From Bactrocera neohumeralis (Eukaryota; Arthropoda; Insecta; Diptera; Tephritidae), in contig NC_065923.1 in assembly GCF_024586455.1 (NCBI RefSeq), positions 5,769,501 through 5,833,500 of the forward strand: a DNA stretch of 64,000 nt, written 5' to 3'. Positions 48,160 to 61,395 of this stretch are shown here, one piece after another. Positions within the stretch are counted from its first letter, which is position 1, and each line of letters starts with the position of its first letter. The notes under the pieces were generated by a model. That model ran no database searches, had not been told where the DNA came from, and worked only from the letters and a program-made list of their open reading frames with translations. The translations under genes and the position numbers were made by a program.

Positions 48160-50360
48160 ATATGTATGTATATATTTAAAAATATGGTTTATTGTGATAT
48201 TCCTCTCTTTAATACCTTAAACAAGCTCAGCTTTGTGCAACATTAATGCTTTTGCTGTGTTTATGTTCTAATGAGTGCTGTCATTTTGCAACTTTTCATG
48301 ACGACATACTATGTATGTATGCTCTCCACAATGCATGCACTGGCATTTGTTGTATTTCTGTGCATGCGGAATTTTTCGACTATGAAAGCTTCACTTTCAA
48401 CTTTTCATACCACTATCAACTATTTTTTGTTGTGATTGCATTGTTGCTTTTTTGGTTAAACACGTCTAGTCAAAGTCTAGACCGTCGCGCGCATACCACA
48501 CAAAGTGTGACAACAACAATAACCATCCCCTATCAAAGTTGCAAAAGTACTAACAGACAAAAGAAAATAAGGATTGAAGGCAGAGGAACATCATCGCGGG
48601 TGTGAACTGCATGAATGCACGTTAAAAATAAGCCCGTCAGCGTTACTATGACGGCGTTGCACAATCGTTTGCATATATGCGAATTACTATTTTGCCTACA
48701 CTGACTGCCACATACAGGAATGTGTGGAAACATGAATTTATGCAAATTGTAGAATTTGAGATCAGGCTATTGAAGGCTAGTTAATCGATTTTTTACGCCT
48801 TATAAAGACAATGCTAATAAAAGTTCGTTATACAACATAAAAGTGGTCAGTAGAAATTCACTCACCCGAATTGTATGCTCGTTTCTGGCAATCCGGGTTA
48901 TGCCTGCAAATTCGCCTTTGATCACTAGTAACACAAAATTAAAATCGCAATCATTTGCGCCGCAGCAAAGCGCTCCTCCTTCAACTTTTCACTTGGATAC
49001 TTATAGTGTATTCGTAGATGCATATTATTATAAAAGCTAACATTGTGGGATCAAATTCGCTTATGTAACACATAATAAACTCACACTACATACATATGTA
49101 CATACGTATGTATGTATATATGTAAATATATTATACACAAAAATTATTTTCTGAAACATTAAATATTATTTTTGAAATACGACAATATCACCAATTTTAG
49201 AACTTGTTTAAACGGAAACTGACAACTAAGGTTTGGCGGCGAATTGCAGAGTTGCATTGATCTTCAAAAACATGAATAGTTCACAATAACTTTTTCGCCG
49301 CTGATTTATAAAAATATATTTAAGAAATAAATGATTAAAGTGCTATGAATATTGGTGTTGAATCATACATGTACATATGTATTATATTCTCTCTAGGCGA
49401 TTTATAATGAATAATACTATGAATAATTACAATAAAATATAATAAATATATTTCATGTGCCGCCAAATGTCGAAATATACACATTTTTCGTACATAATAT
49501 ATTGTATTAAAACCAAGTGGAACATTATTTCTGTCAGATTTACCATTATTTATTTTATCAAGTCATTATTTATTTTTCATAAACTCGAAACAACAGGAAA
49601 ATTTTGTAAAAATTGCTTTATTGCTTGTGTTGAATACTATTTCGAACATATTCAAAACTTTTTCTGATTATAATTCTTCTTTACCATTACGTGTTTCCGA
49701 ATCGGAAGTATAAATTTTCTGTGCAATATTCACAATAGAAAAATTTAAAATTCGTTTAAATCGAGGCGAATAAACGCTGAATTCGCCTTCATTCAAATTG
49801 ACGCATACAACTCTGTGTGTTATTGCGCTTTGCCGCTACAATGATCGTTTTCTGTCAATTTCCGTATTCGTATGTGTAAAAATTGGGTAAATATTAGAAA
49901 TCATAATTTCAAAACAAATTAATATTCAAACAAAATGTATTCGAATAAAATAAGTTGGTAAAACTTTTTAACTAATAAAGGCAATGGAATAAGCGGCTCC
50001 AGCTGTGTAAAATATGAAAATAGCTTTGCTACGGCAAGCGTCTTCGAAAGTGCCCTTGACTAGATGGGCCCCTTTCTAAGCAGATAATTGTTTTATTGCT
50101 AAGCCATCTGCACTCCCAAAATTAGAAAAGGCAATGCTCAAGATCCCGTAAAGTGGTAAGCAACCGCCAATTAAGCCGACAAGTGCAATATTTATGTAAA
50201 AGTGACGGGTTAAGATGGATTAAAATTCTACAATTCACACTTGCATACACATATACATAAATATACATTTCGACATAATACCAGTCTGCTTTCCGTTTAT
50301 AAAAGTCGGATTAATTTTTTATTTCATTTTTAAATACGCGTTCTTGTTTTTATTGCAGCA
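48160..50360. other. AT-rich intergenic, no gene seen
   Basis: Frames at 48246-48605 and 49455-49667 have AT-driven composition and no domain. TATG/TACATA simple stretches occur near 49090-49130. Confidence 0.45.
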
Positions 50361-50477
50361 ATACATAGATTTGTGGCCGCCGCCGTCGCATGTGCTGCAG
50401 ACAGCTTGACGCTAATGGCATCGCGCAACGTATCAACGAGACGATCTTCTGGCGAGACACAACAACAACATAAGCAG
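50360..50477 (+). other. Candidate short 5' exon
   Basis: A pyrimidine-rich tract ending TTATTGCAG at 50359 precedes an ATG at 50415. From there 21 codons (MASRNVSTRRSSGETQQQHK plus Gln) run to a CAG then GTCGGT donor-like site at 50477. The tract, the Ser/Arg-rich start and the donor fit a first coding exon of a gene running to the right. I found no matching second exon in the window, so it may lie beyond it, or this may be chance. Confidence 0.3.
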
Positions 50478-50479
50478 GT

Positions 50480-51990
50480 CGGTTTATTTATTTATTCTTA
50501 TTTTTTATATTAAAATAAAATGCAGCCATTCGTCGTGGCTGTGACAACTAATCAGTACACATACGCACATACATATGTACATGCGTGAATGCAAATCCGC
50601 GCATGTGTGTGTGTGTGCATACACCAAACAGCCGCACGTCTCCCCATTTGTCTCGGCAGCGAATTGTGACAAATTTATTTGGTTTATTTATTGCCTGAAC
50701 TGTGAAAGATTTACACGGCAATTTGGCAAATGTACAAAAGTTTGCTTGTGTGGCATGCAACATTACTGCGACGGCCAGCGCATAGCTATTGCAACTGAGT
50801 TGCTGCCCCTGTTACATTGTTCGGATGGTGCAACATTTCACATGTTGCATTGCATTGCTAGGTGTTCGGCGCGTCCTGTACTCGCATGCAGTCGCCGGCC
50901 AAGAGAAACAATGGCTTTTCGTGAATTTTTATTTATAGTTGCGCCGCACGTTTCTCTCTTCATTTACCGCGGTGGCGGCAGCACATTTTTTAACATTAAA
51001 TAGATTTGGCTTCATTTCCTCTTTTTTATTCGCTATTTATTTGAAAAAAAAAAAAACGCCAAGGTGGGTTGATGGCGAAAGTTCAACTCGGTGCAAGGAA
51101 AATGAGAAGGTCGTTTTGAGGTATTTTTACCGAGTGGTAACACGGCGATGGGTGTGGCGGCTTTTAGGCTAATATTATTTATTTTATATATTATTTACAC
51201 ACACTGTATAGTGGCCTCACTCAATTTTCATCTACTATTAGTCAGCTTGAAATTGATTCTCATGCCTTTTTCACAAATTCCATTTTTCCTTTGGAAACTG
51301 GTTTACTGAAAGAATATTCATTACAGTCTGAATACGAGTAGTTGTTACTATTTTAGTTTGCCCCGTCGTGTGTAACTCTCAAAAGAAAACTTCGGAGACC
51401 TGGTTTGATTAGCGCTTGTACATTATTTTTCAGGCTTCATAAGGTCTATTCGAAGAGATTTACTGTTAGAGAAGTTAATACTCTAATTTATTGGCTTGGA
51501 TGATCTGGCAATGTTCGCTCTCCCTTTGGCCTCAATACGCTCCTTAAAGTTCAATTTAATAATATTAATTTTTAGTCTGGTCTTAGTACAGTAGTACTTC
51601 TTCTGTTTAAATGTATAATTTTTCAATTTTATTTTGGATCGTAGTAAAGTTCTAGAATTTGGTTCATTTCTCCTTCTTGCTTGGCAATTATTTTAATCCA
51701 CCAAACTTTGCACATTTTGACCTCAAACAGTTGTCAGCGATTCGTAGTTATTTTTTTCCTTTCCAAGGAAAAAGTTAGGAAAAAGTTGCACCGACAAATC
51801 ATTATTCTTTTGCGTACACACACCGACCTAGACGTCTTGGGGTATGAAGCGATTTAAAGTCGGCTGTCAATGCACTCATGCATTTCCGTTTCCGGTTTTG
51901 AGCCACACAATGGAGGAGCGTCGGCACCCAGTAAGCTCAAATTGCTGGTATGCCTGAAAATGTCACAAATGTCATATGATTTTTACCCCT
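50480..51990. other. Intergenic, no gene seen
   Basis: The 142-codon frame at 50575-51003 runs through a TG-rich stretch and has no domain. The rest is AT-rich. Confidence 0.4.
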
Positions 51991-51999
51991 CGATTTCTA

Positions 52000-52790
52000 C
52001 CATTAAAATATACATGTACAAATTTGGCAGCTGTCGAACTATTAGTTCATGAGATATAGTTTTGGGTGAAGCAACTTGTGTTAGTTTACAAAAAATGGAT
52101 CAAAAAGAAATTCGTATGTTAATAAAGCATTGTTTTTTGGGGGAAAAAATCTGTTGGAGCCAAGGTTTGGATTGATCAACATTCTTTGACCTCTGCACCA
52201 GGGAAATCAACCGTTGGAATGAGGTTCGCTCAGTTTGAACAAAGCCAAATAAGCACCGAGTACGGTGAAGGCAGTAAAAAAAGACCCCAAAATAATTTCG
52301 GTTGACCGAAAAGTGAAGTTGTTCGAGAGAGCTGAGACTCTAAATATATCAAATAACGTATTGGAAATATTGGGAGTGAATATTTGGACATGTGAAAGCT
52401 CGGGCATAGTGGGTTCCGTGCACAAACACAAAAACAACGACAGTCATCCGAGTGTACTGCGATGAGCTCGCTTTAAAGCGTGAAAAACGCGACAGTCGGA
52501 TTGTAAGGTTATGGCGTCTTTATTTTGGGATGCCCATTTTTATTGACTACCTTGAAAAAAGAAGGACCAACAACAGCGAAAAAGGTTGTGCTGTTTCAAC
52601 AGGAAAATGCACTATTTTGCTCGCTCAGACTTCAACACCTTTGGTTTACTGGGTTGCCACCCTACTGCACACACATCCGTGCGAGACTAATGCATTTGCA
52701 CAAAAGTAAAAGTTTTTGGCATTCAATCAAAAATATTTTGGTGGATTGCAGTGATTGTTTGGTTTTTTACAGCGTCGGCTGCGAGCACAA
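52000..52790 (+). mobile_element. Mariner remnant with N-terminal helix (SETMAR-type)
   Basis: The ATG at 52095 opens MDQKEIRMLIKHCFL, the first helix of the irritans-type mariner transposase also found fused in SETMAR. Further on come fragments of SAPGKSTV and DRKVKL, a FWDAHGI-like piece (YFGMPIFIDYLEKRRTNN after the deletion) and a VLFQQENALF region where the second catalytic Asp (usually QDNA) reads Glu. At least one deletion joins the HTH linker to the catalytic core. Frameshifts are many. Confidence 0.75.
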
Positions 52791-52799
52791 GTAGAACTG

Positions 52800-53695
52800 C
52801 TGGTAGAAGAGCGCAGCGTCAGCGGAGAGCGACGCTTTTTTCTGTTGGCAACGACAACGCCAAAGGCGACAGCAAATGAAAAATGAATTTAAACTTTGGC
52901 GCACGTCAAATGCAGCACTGCCAGCAACAACAGACGCGATAGTCTAGTAACGGGCGAGGAAAGGGAGAGAGACAGACTTAACTGTGCGGAGGAACTTTTT
53001 ACTTTGACTGCCAACTTACGGGAAACTATGAGACCGCGCTGAAAACACAATCAACAACGTCAAGACGTGCGTTGTTAGTGGGCCACGTAACGGTGACTGT
53101 AGACCTACACTAATGACTATGCTGCTATGTATTGTTGTCGTTATTGTCGGCATCTAGCATCATCCGCCGGAGCAAGACATTTCTTCTGAAAAATTTTATC
53201 TTTTCTGGCGCTGCTCGAATTGTCTTCCATTTGCAAAGCATACTTTTAGGCGCGCTAACTGTGTGGTGTGCTACGCAATTCCAAATAGCGGTACAGTAAA
53301 AGTTCTGCGGCTGCTTTGACTGCGGCGAACTTTTGCATATTTCCAGCGGGCGGCGCAAATGCTCATTTAATTGGTTCGCAAATTAGCGAATTACGCGCGT
53401 ACTACTTGGGTGCCGGCGAGCAAGATGTGCCAAGTGCGGAGGACGAGTGGAAGTGGATATACGAAATTCATAGAAGTTGTCGAAGTTGTCGGTTGCTGAT
53501 ATTGAAAGCATCTTCAGCATAAACTTCACTTATACATTATTATTAAATCTTATTCTCCAATATCGGCAGCTTGCGCGAGAGAGAGACAGCAGCAGAGACA
53601 AAATACGCCATATTTTACAGCTTTTCTTGGATAAAGGCGAAAACGCAGACCAACCGGCTGCAAATGTGCATAGTGTTTATGGTCCCGATAATCAT
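52800..53695. other. Intergenic, no gene I can support
   Basis: Less AT-rich DNA around 53040-53480. Frames of 68-82 codons on both strands have no recognisable domain. Confidence 0.4.
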
Positions 53696-53779
53696 GCGCA
53701 ATTTTGGGTCTTCAATGTTCCATGATGCGTTCTAGTAATATTGATGTCGAAGATTATCACACTCTGGAAGACCAATTGT

Positions 53780-54200
53780 CAAAAGTATCAATAATATAAT
53801 GAAGATCGTCGAGTCCGACCATCATTTGGTTGCCGCACGAATTGTTGAAAAAACCTTGTGGACTGAATCATCAGCGAATCACTGCCGAATCGCAACCAAA
53901 TCGACCCATTTCTGTAGCGGATGCTCAGGAAGAGCTTGCTGTATGTTTGATGGATTTGGCTCGGATTCATCCACTTTGTGCTCCTTTCTCATGGTCAAAC
54001 TCTAATTCGGCACTGTACCGTGCAATTGGAACGCCTGAAGTAAGCAATTCCTCAGAAGTGGGCAGTTTTGGCCAATTGGGGGAGAATTTTGCTCCATCAG
54101 GACAACGCCAGGCCTCACACATCGATACGGACTCGCCAGGAAGTCCGGCAGTTTGGTTTAAATGTTTTTATACATCCATAACGGGCCATTAGTAATGTTG
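53780..54200 (+). mobile_element. Mariner remnant, catalytic end
   Basis: The clear part is 54088-54180, reading RILLHQDNARPHTSIRTRQE then VRQFGLNVFIHP. This is the second catalytic Asp and the following helix of a mariner transposase. The upstream part (HELLKKPCGLNHQRI near 53830) may be the HTH linker but is weak. No frame is intact. Confidence 0.65.
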
Positions 54201-54204
54201 GACT

Positions 54205-57200
54205 CTGGATCGCGTTGGTAAAACACTAACTCTATACCTAAAATGGTTGTGAAAATTGCATACATCCCTTCTATTGGGAATTCCGTACAGTATTTGCTTA
54301 TGCATTTTCTTGTATTTCGAGTAGCTATCGCCCGACGAAACCCAACTCATCAAGATTTATTCTTCAGATACCAACTCATCTTGTTGGGAGGACTTTATTT
54401 GGTGCTACAATTTAATTTTGATTTTTATTCTTCCCGAGATATGGGATGTCAATTTCATTTCAGAATAAAACGATTAAAGCATTCACTTGTACCGTTATAG
54501 CTAAATAATCACTGAAGGTGCCATGACGTATACGTAACTTGAGATGAAATTGGAAAGGAATGTGTACAATATAATCATATAAACTATTATTGTAAATATA
54601 TATTTTTATGACAAAAACCGTATATTCGTGAGTTCAACGGAGCAGCTGTTTACACACATAAATATGTATTTGAAAATGTGCACTGAAGTGATATTTATCG
54701 ACAGTTCCTCCCTGCGGCCCTGTGGCTTGGTAACAAAGCATATTTTCAAATGTGTGAGCGTGAGTGGATTTGTGGCAGCTGCAACACTGCATAGAGGTCA
54801 TTGTAAGGACAAAGTTGTGTGGCACATGTGAGCATAGTTTATTGAATTTTACGCTCCATTGTAACGTTGCAGTAACGAAGTTAAGAACGAATGTGGTAAT
54901 GAAGATAAAAGTAGTGTAAAGTTACACCCATTCGCCATGATGTCTATAAAAACTCATAGCAAACAGTTGGGTCTTCGTGATGAAAGGGTGAGACATATTC
55001 TTAAATAACTGCCAGCCTTAACAGGCTTTGAGCGCGGTGCTCATTCCTCGGAGCAACCAACCACTTTTCAACATCTCAGTGATTATTTAAACGGGTTTAG
55101 CTATTCGAGGAGCCTACAGTTTAGATTTGCCACTGCTTAAAGCAGGCTTGAACCTCCTCGCTTTGCGTTTGAAGTCCATGAGACGGAAGTAAAATAACAG
55201 ACACTGGTGGTATCGGAAGTTTCTGACAGACTCGACAGATGTAGAAGTTTTCAGACCCTAAACTAATATAACTTTAAACTTTTCATGGGGTTTTGAAGCT
55301 TCTAATGGGAAACGGGACCGGAGCTCACTGGTTTCTGTAGGAGAATGTCCACAATCTTTGTTCTAAGAGTGTTACATGTTTCTATTAAAAGAGAATTAAA
55401 GGAATCTCAAGGGGCAACATATTTTTTGTAGGGTAAGATTTGCAGAATAAATATCTATCGCTCATGGTTCATTTGTACCACTTGGAAGTCTGAAGGTGTA
55501 ACCTTACCCATAGAAATTTTTGAAAGTTCGACGAATATCACATTTGTTCGGTGTTATTTTTGTGGCAGTGAGTGTGAACAGTTCCAAAACCATTTATGGT
55601 CGCGAATATTATCCTAGAAAAATCATAATTTACCATTAAAATGCCAAAATCAACTTAAGACCGTTGGATCTAACCTCAAAATTCATATTTATCAACTGAT
55701 AATTGCTTAGTAAATTTCAAATTATTGTGATAGCAATCGATGAGACCCCAATGGTGGCTGAATTTAATATATTGTCTCAGCAGTTGTTTTGATAGAATTA
55801 CCTTTTAATAGTGGCATTGTAATTAAATGGTTGCAACGATGGTGAGGGTTTACCAGGCAAAATGGCTTTCCAAATTGCGCGTTCAGTGTGAAGGGGTGTA
55901 GTATTTCCAACGAAGCAGCAATTTTCTACACCAATAACATTAGAAGTGTAATTTTCCGCCTTCCGACAGTGCAACGACAGCGTTTGCAGCGTAAACTGTT
56001 GCAACTAGTTAAGTTCCACAAGTGCGCTCCACCAATAAGGCAACAATGGCACCAACCTTTTTGCTGACAGCAAATTTCCGTTCATTGAATTTTGTCCTTT
56101 GCAACAATGGTAGAGGACAAATGCACACTAACCCGTGGCAGTGGCGGCGGGGGCTGTGGCCGCCAGCAGTCGGAGGTGTGGCGCTGCAACGGTGCAGTGT
56201 AGGTGTCTGCCACTGCCACTGCTAGCAGGTTAGTTCCCCTTCAATGCGAAGCTGCACTAACAAACTATAAAAATTGCTTTGAATTGTTGTTTTTGTTTTT
56301 GTCTAAAATGTGTGCAACTTTGTGTGTTAGAGCGAGCGTATATTAGACAATCACTTGAAGCAGCGCTTCCCATCGCCTCACTTGCAGCGTCTTCGCTGTG
56401 TTGCAACGCCGACATCTTGTCAGCTGTAAAATTTATGTTGCTTCTACACGACTTCACCGCTTAGAGCAACAGCTAGAGCTGACAGTGTGCAGTTTTGGTT
56501 GTTTTAGTGTTGCTGCTGTTGTTGTGATAGTCGCCATCGCCTTTGAACACTGCCACATTCCCTTCTTTGCCGCTGCTCACATGCGGCACTTTTTTCTTTC
56601 CTCTCCGTTGGGTATATTTACTTCTTTGTCTGTCTGTGCCAAACGCAATGCATACTTCTAGGGGCGCCCACAGCCGGTTGCCATTGGATGCAACGAACTG
56701 CTAACGTCAGTAAGTTGGTAATTTAAAATTTTATTTGCCATTTTCTAATTCTATGACGAGCTCCCACCGCCGAGCTGAGGATCCTCTTTTTTCGATGGGT
56801 TCTTTTCCCTTTTTTAATTTGAAGGTGAACTTTGCCACATCTCTTCTTCTCTATTTCATCAACGTGCGCTTATGTAAATGTGCAGTTTCAGCGTTTCTCG
56901 GTGGCAAATAAAGAAAGCTATAAGTTGTTGAGGTGGATTATTCCAGTTATTTCGTTGGCAACAAAGTCTGTATTTCAGCACGAGAAATTGAGTGCCTGTT
57001 AGTTATCGCACCGCAGCAGCTATGCGAGAGCCATCAGCTTTATTGGAGATGGGTTCAGGATTTCAGCACGATTGACTGCGAATGATGTGCTAAAATATGC
57101 TCAATGGAAGTGAGGTTGAGCTAACAGCATAAAGTGGGCAGGAGCACCATTTTGGATTTCAGAAAAAAAATGAAAACTTTGTTTATTTTTATTTTTAAAA

Positions 57201-57365
57201 TGATTTTCTAAATTTATGTGGCAAGAACAAGGTCTAATGCATGAATTCTGAAGTCAGTCAGTGTTAAATAACACGATCCCTACAAATCGAATCAGTGAGA
57301 TATCTTACAAGTTAAGTGGACTTTCATGTACCAGGAATTTTGAGATACACTCTCAAACGTCTTCT
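54205..57365. other. Intergenic, no gene seen
   Basis: About 3.1 kb with only short frames. 56020-56680 is less AT-rich and holds TTG/GTT-rich low-complexity DNA. Confidence 0.45.
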
Positions 57366-57372
57366 CTACATA

Positions 57373-58091
57373 CACGGTTTGTCTGGAAAGTAATAGGACT
57401 GATTTTCTTCCGCCGCGACTGTAGTTCGGTGGGTGCGCGCACCGACTGGATTCGGTAGAGGGCGAACGAGTGGCTGATCAGTTGTCTCCGAGTACCTGGA
57501 GAGTCAGGAAAAATATTTTCGTGCGAAAATGCGGCAAATCCTTTAGAAAGAAGTGGTGTGCTTTCGTGGCACTGGCCTTGGAGCGCCGGGAAGAGGTCGC
57601 TGATGAATGAGCAAATCCAAAGTGAAAACGCTGCTCATTGTCTTTTTTGACATCAAAGGCATCGTCCACCATGAATTTGTTCCTACTGGACAAACCGTCA
57701 ACACCAAGTTTTACGTGGAAATCTTCAAGACACTCAATCGGGTCCGACAAGACATCGCAGCCGATTGGAAGTTGTATCACGACAACGCCCCGACTCACAC
57801 CGCCTTTCTTGTGAACAGCTACTTAACCAAGGCCGGAATCCCAACGCTTCCGCAGCCGCCCTACAGCCCAGATTTTCCCCTCGGACTTTGTTGTTTCCTT
57901 GCCTGAAAAGGCCGATAAAAAGCAAGCATTTTGAGACGACAGAGAGACTCAAAGCTATTCCGAAGAATGCCTTGCGTGACGCCTTCCATGCTTGGAAATC
58001 GCGCTGGCAGAGCTGCATCGAAGGAACCTATTTTGAAAGTTTTTTAAGAATTGCAACTATTGGTTCAATAATTTTTTTATTGCGAAAAAAA
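57373..58091 (+). mobile_element. Mariner remnant with 5' terminal repeat and internal deletion
   Basis: It begins with a mariner-type terminal repeat (ggtttgtctggaaagtaata then ggactgattttctt). The 5' leader runs to about 57520, where the transposase start is missing. From 57607 one frame reads KSKVKTLLIVFFDIKGIVHH, EFVPTGQTVNTKFYVEIFKT, then near 57780 YHDNAPTHTAF (second catalytic Asp) and PQPPYSPDF (third). After a frameshift it continues KRPIKSKHFETTERLKAIP and CIEGTYFESF. The first catalytic Asp was lost with the deletion. It ends at about 58091 inside its own 3' terminal repeat, where a second mariner begins. Confidence 0.88.
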
Positions 58092-58630
58092 TCGTGGTCC
58101 AAGCGTGGTGAAGCTCAACAAATGGTCGAAAGCAAGGATTGATACCTCGAAAAGTTATGCTGAGTGTTTGGTGGGGTTGGAAAAGAATCTTCCCTATGAG
58201 CTCTTCCAGCCTGGTCGAACGATTAATTCTATATTTTACTGTCAACTGACATGTAGATTGAAGCAATCGAAAAAAACGGCCAGAACTGATCAACAAAAAG
58301 GGCTTCGTTTTCCATCAGGACAACGCTAGACCACCCACATCTTTGATGACTCGTTAAAACTGCGAGAGCTTGGCTGGGAAGTTTTGATGCATCCATCATA
58401 TAGAACTCCCTTCATAGAGTAAAGTTAACTTTAAGAGAAGCCTGGGAAAATTACTTCTCGCAGTTTTTTGCCGAGAAACCAGAAAAGTCTTACACTGATG
58501 GAATAATGTCTCTAGCGGGCAAAAATGGCAAAAAGTGGTCGACTAAAATGAAATATGTTCCACTTTTTAATTAAATTTCATCATAAATATAAAAAAAATA
58601 ATTGAAGTTAGATTAGAAATACGAAAATCG
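58092..58630 (+). mobile_element. Second mariner remnant, abutting the first
   Basis: Starts abruptly in the middle of a transposase: tggtccaagcgtggtgaagc matches 2457-2476. It continues (with frameshifts) through LSVWWGWKRIF, YELFQPGRTINS and IFYCQL, then a LGWEVLMHPSY-like block. The catalytic aspartates are damaged and there are deletions relative to the 2.25-3.0 kb copy. The 3' tail up to gattagaaatacgaaaa is the same as in that copy. Confidence 0.85.
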
Positions 58631-58639
58631 ACTACTCAA

Positions 58640-60840
58640 TATATTAGCTGACACAGTTCTGCAAATATCCCTACCATATTAATTTTCATTATAATCCATC
58701 GATTATGAGAATGATGCCGAGTTCACATTCCTTGGCCCTTGCTGGGTACGTGCTAAACCCCTTTCGTGCGACGATCGCCTTTACGGCCAAACTTAACCTA
58801 GTTACGGAAACGGTTCAGAAGGTTATCCTTAGAAGAAGTATGCATTTTTGTGAAGAACTTTTTATTAAAAGAAAATTACCAATTAGAAACAGAATTGTGG
58901 TCCATTCTACAAAATCTGGTATCAGCTCAATTGAGTCATAGTCTATTCTAATGGTTTTATCTAATGTATTTTTGAAAAGACTTGATTGTACCAAATCTAA
59001 CATAACCTAACTTATAATCCATAAATCAGCTTGATACATCAAGTTAATATTTGGAGAACTTCTTTCGGCTTTATTTTTATCCATTTCATAAATACGATAG
59101 GAAAAATAAATCAATTGTAAAGAGCACAGAGATATATAAATAAAAGGTTTAAAACGCCGAGTCTGCATCCGCGCCAGACGACAACAACAAAGGACGTGCA
59201 ACATAAGCAACACGAATTAATATTACATGTGCACAAAGGTATTTGCTTCTATGAACAACAAAAATTAACGAAACAACAATATCAGCGACATCCACAACAA
59301 CAACAACAAATGACAGCAACAACAACAAATGACAACAATGAACAACATAAATTTGTATCCACAACATTTTGAATAATAAATTGTCTTTCGGTTGAGTACA
59401 TTCAACGTATCCCAGAAGGGTGGATACACACACAACAACAACAACAACACACACCCATACATACATGACACAATGCAGCACATTGGACGCTCCATTAGTG
59501 GATATGTAAATACCGAAGTAAGACTCACTGTTTGTATGCGGTCGCTCCAGCTGCCACCTCCCGCTCTCCTCCAAGCACCCTGTCTTCTCCAATATACTTT
59601 GGTCTATTTCGGTTCGGCTTTGACTTGAGGTGTGCCTGTGTTGTTGGTGCACTGGAGCTGGGCATAAATAAAATTATATGCGGCCGCTTTTGTGGCTGAG
59701 ACGGTTCACCGGTTCGCTGGCGACGGCGCTCGGCAGACGTTGCACACGAAAAGTTGAGCCACAAATTGCACTCGCCGTTATTTGGTTATTTCGCAGCAGT
59801 GTTGGTGATACGAGTAGTAGTTGTTATTGTTGGTAGCTGCTTTTGTTGTTGTTGTAGTAGACGGCTAACTAGGTCTGCGCTATTTGCTACTAATGCCGCC
59901 GTAAGCTTTCTGCACGCCTCAACTAACGGAGCTTCCTTTCTAGCCGTCTGCTGGCTGGTTGTTGGTGTTGTTGTTGCTGTTTCGCTTTGTGTTACGGTGC
60001 CACACTTTATGCAACTTATTGTGTTGCTGTCGTATGTTGCATTGTTAGGCAGTTACTGTCACTGTTGTTGTTGTTGTTGCTGGAATCTACCACAAATGCA
60101 TGGCTGTCAGACTGCCGTTATTCCGCCTAAAGTAAAGTAAAGTGCAATTGTATTGTTATTGCGCTTACCGTTACCGACACCGGCGTCGCCACTTCTGTCA
60201 CCACCGTCACGGAATCCGTCTGCCACACAGCTCTGTGGTCGCAACATCAATGCGCTGCAGACAGTCTGTCTGTCGTGTCTGTCTGTCTGTGGTCTCCTTT
60301 TCCTTCCTTTATTCGCCGCTAATGCACATATGCCTGCGTACGTGTGTGCGCGCCTTGTTTTGCTTCCTTTGCCGAAAAGTGAAGTCTAAGGACTTTCGTC
60401 TGAGTGGATATTCAGTGTTAATTCCTGTCGTCTTCCGTTTCCTGTGCACTTAGCCCCACTTGTTTTATTCGCTTAGCTCTTACGAATTCGATTCGTACTC
60501 TTGAGATTCTCATACGGCGAATTTATTGAGAGCTCTGCTGATACTTATCGAACCAATGAACTTCTGTAAAATATGAAATTGGATTTAAGAGAGACGAATA
60601 TAAATACTAAAATGGTTTTTTGGTTAGAATAAAAGGCTGATGCTGTTACAACCGGCTACATAGATCTCACGGGACAGAACGTCAGTCCGGCTGTGTTACA
60701 TGAAAATCCTATATAATGATCATAAAGACCTATGAAGGTCGGCAAAGCGCTTTGAGTCTACCACAAAATCATACTTTGGTCGACAGTCGTACTTTTATCT
60801 AAACAGGAGAGATAGCCGAAATTGATTATTAGCCGCATTA
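58640..60840. other. Intergenic with CAA/GTT low-complexity tracts, no gene seen
   Basis: Plus-strand CAACAACAA runs (59260-59345 and 59430-59455) and GTTGTTGTT/TTGTTG runs (59815-59860, 59955-59980, 60065-60085) open long but meaningless frames on both strands. CAA tracts of this kind are common in fly non-coding DNA. No gene is supported. Confidence 0.5.
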
Positions 60841-60849
60841 ATTCTTTCG

Positions 60850-61010
60850 CCGATATGTTTCAATCTCAGTCTTGCAAAATCTGGACAATGGACGATGAAA
60901 GTGTTTGGATATTTCTACCTCAGCTTCCTCCAACAACTTTGACAATTTGCGTCCGATAAGATATTTAGCCTTACCGCATGGTATTGATACTTTGACTTTC
61001 TATTCAAAGT
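60850..61010 (-). mobile_element. Non-LTR retrotransposon C-terminal fragment
   Basis: The minus strand reads AVRLNILSDANCQSC, then after a frameshift KYPNTFIVHCPDFARL. This is the same Cys/His tail as at 8205-8400 and 11860-12010. Confidence 0.6.
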
Positions 61011-61395
61011 GCTTATGCCTTGCGATTCGAAATTTTTGCCAAATATCTGATACATAGATTATAAATAAATTATTATTCGACAGTTTCTAGGTTGTGACAA
61101 CCATTTTCTCGAGCAGTTTGAGGAAGAGAACACGAAATCTTAACTTGTAAAGAGTAGAAATCAAGTGCCTTTCAATAGTAAACGTTGGAGGACTTTTACT
61201 AGGAACTCCTCACCACCTAAAGTTTGAAAATTAAACCAATATGCCTACTTCAAGAGATTTAAATCCATTTCGCTGAAAAGGTGGCATGGAGAGTTGGCTT
61301 GTAATGGAGTTTCGTCATACTAAATCAAGTGTATATAATGGAGGATGGAGCTATGTTGAAAAGTTCACGCAAGTGAGGAAAGTTCTCTGAGCGCC

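Noticed and set aside
59149..59652. 167-codon minus-strand frame with hydrophobic Val/Cys runs
   Set aside because: The runs come from CAA and CA simple repeats on the plus strand, not from a real membrane protein.
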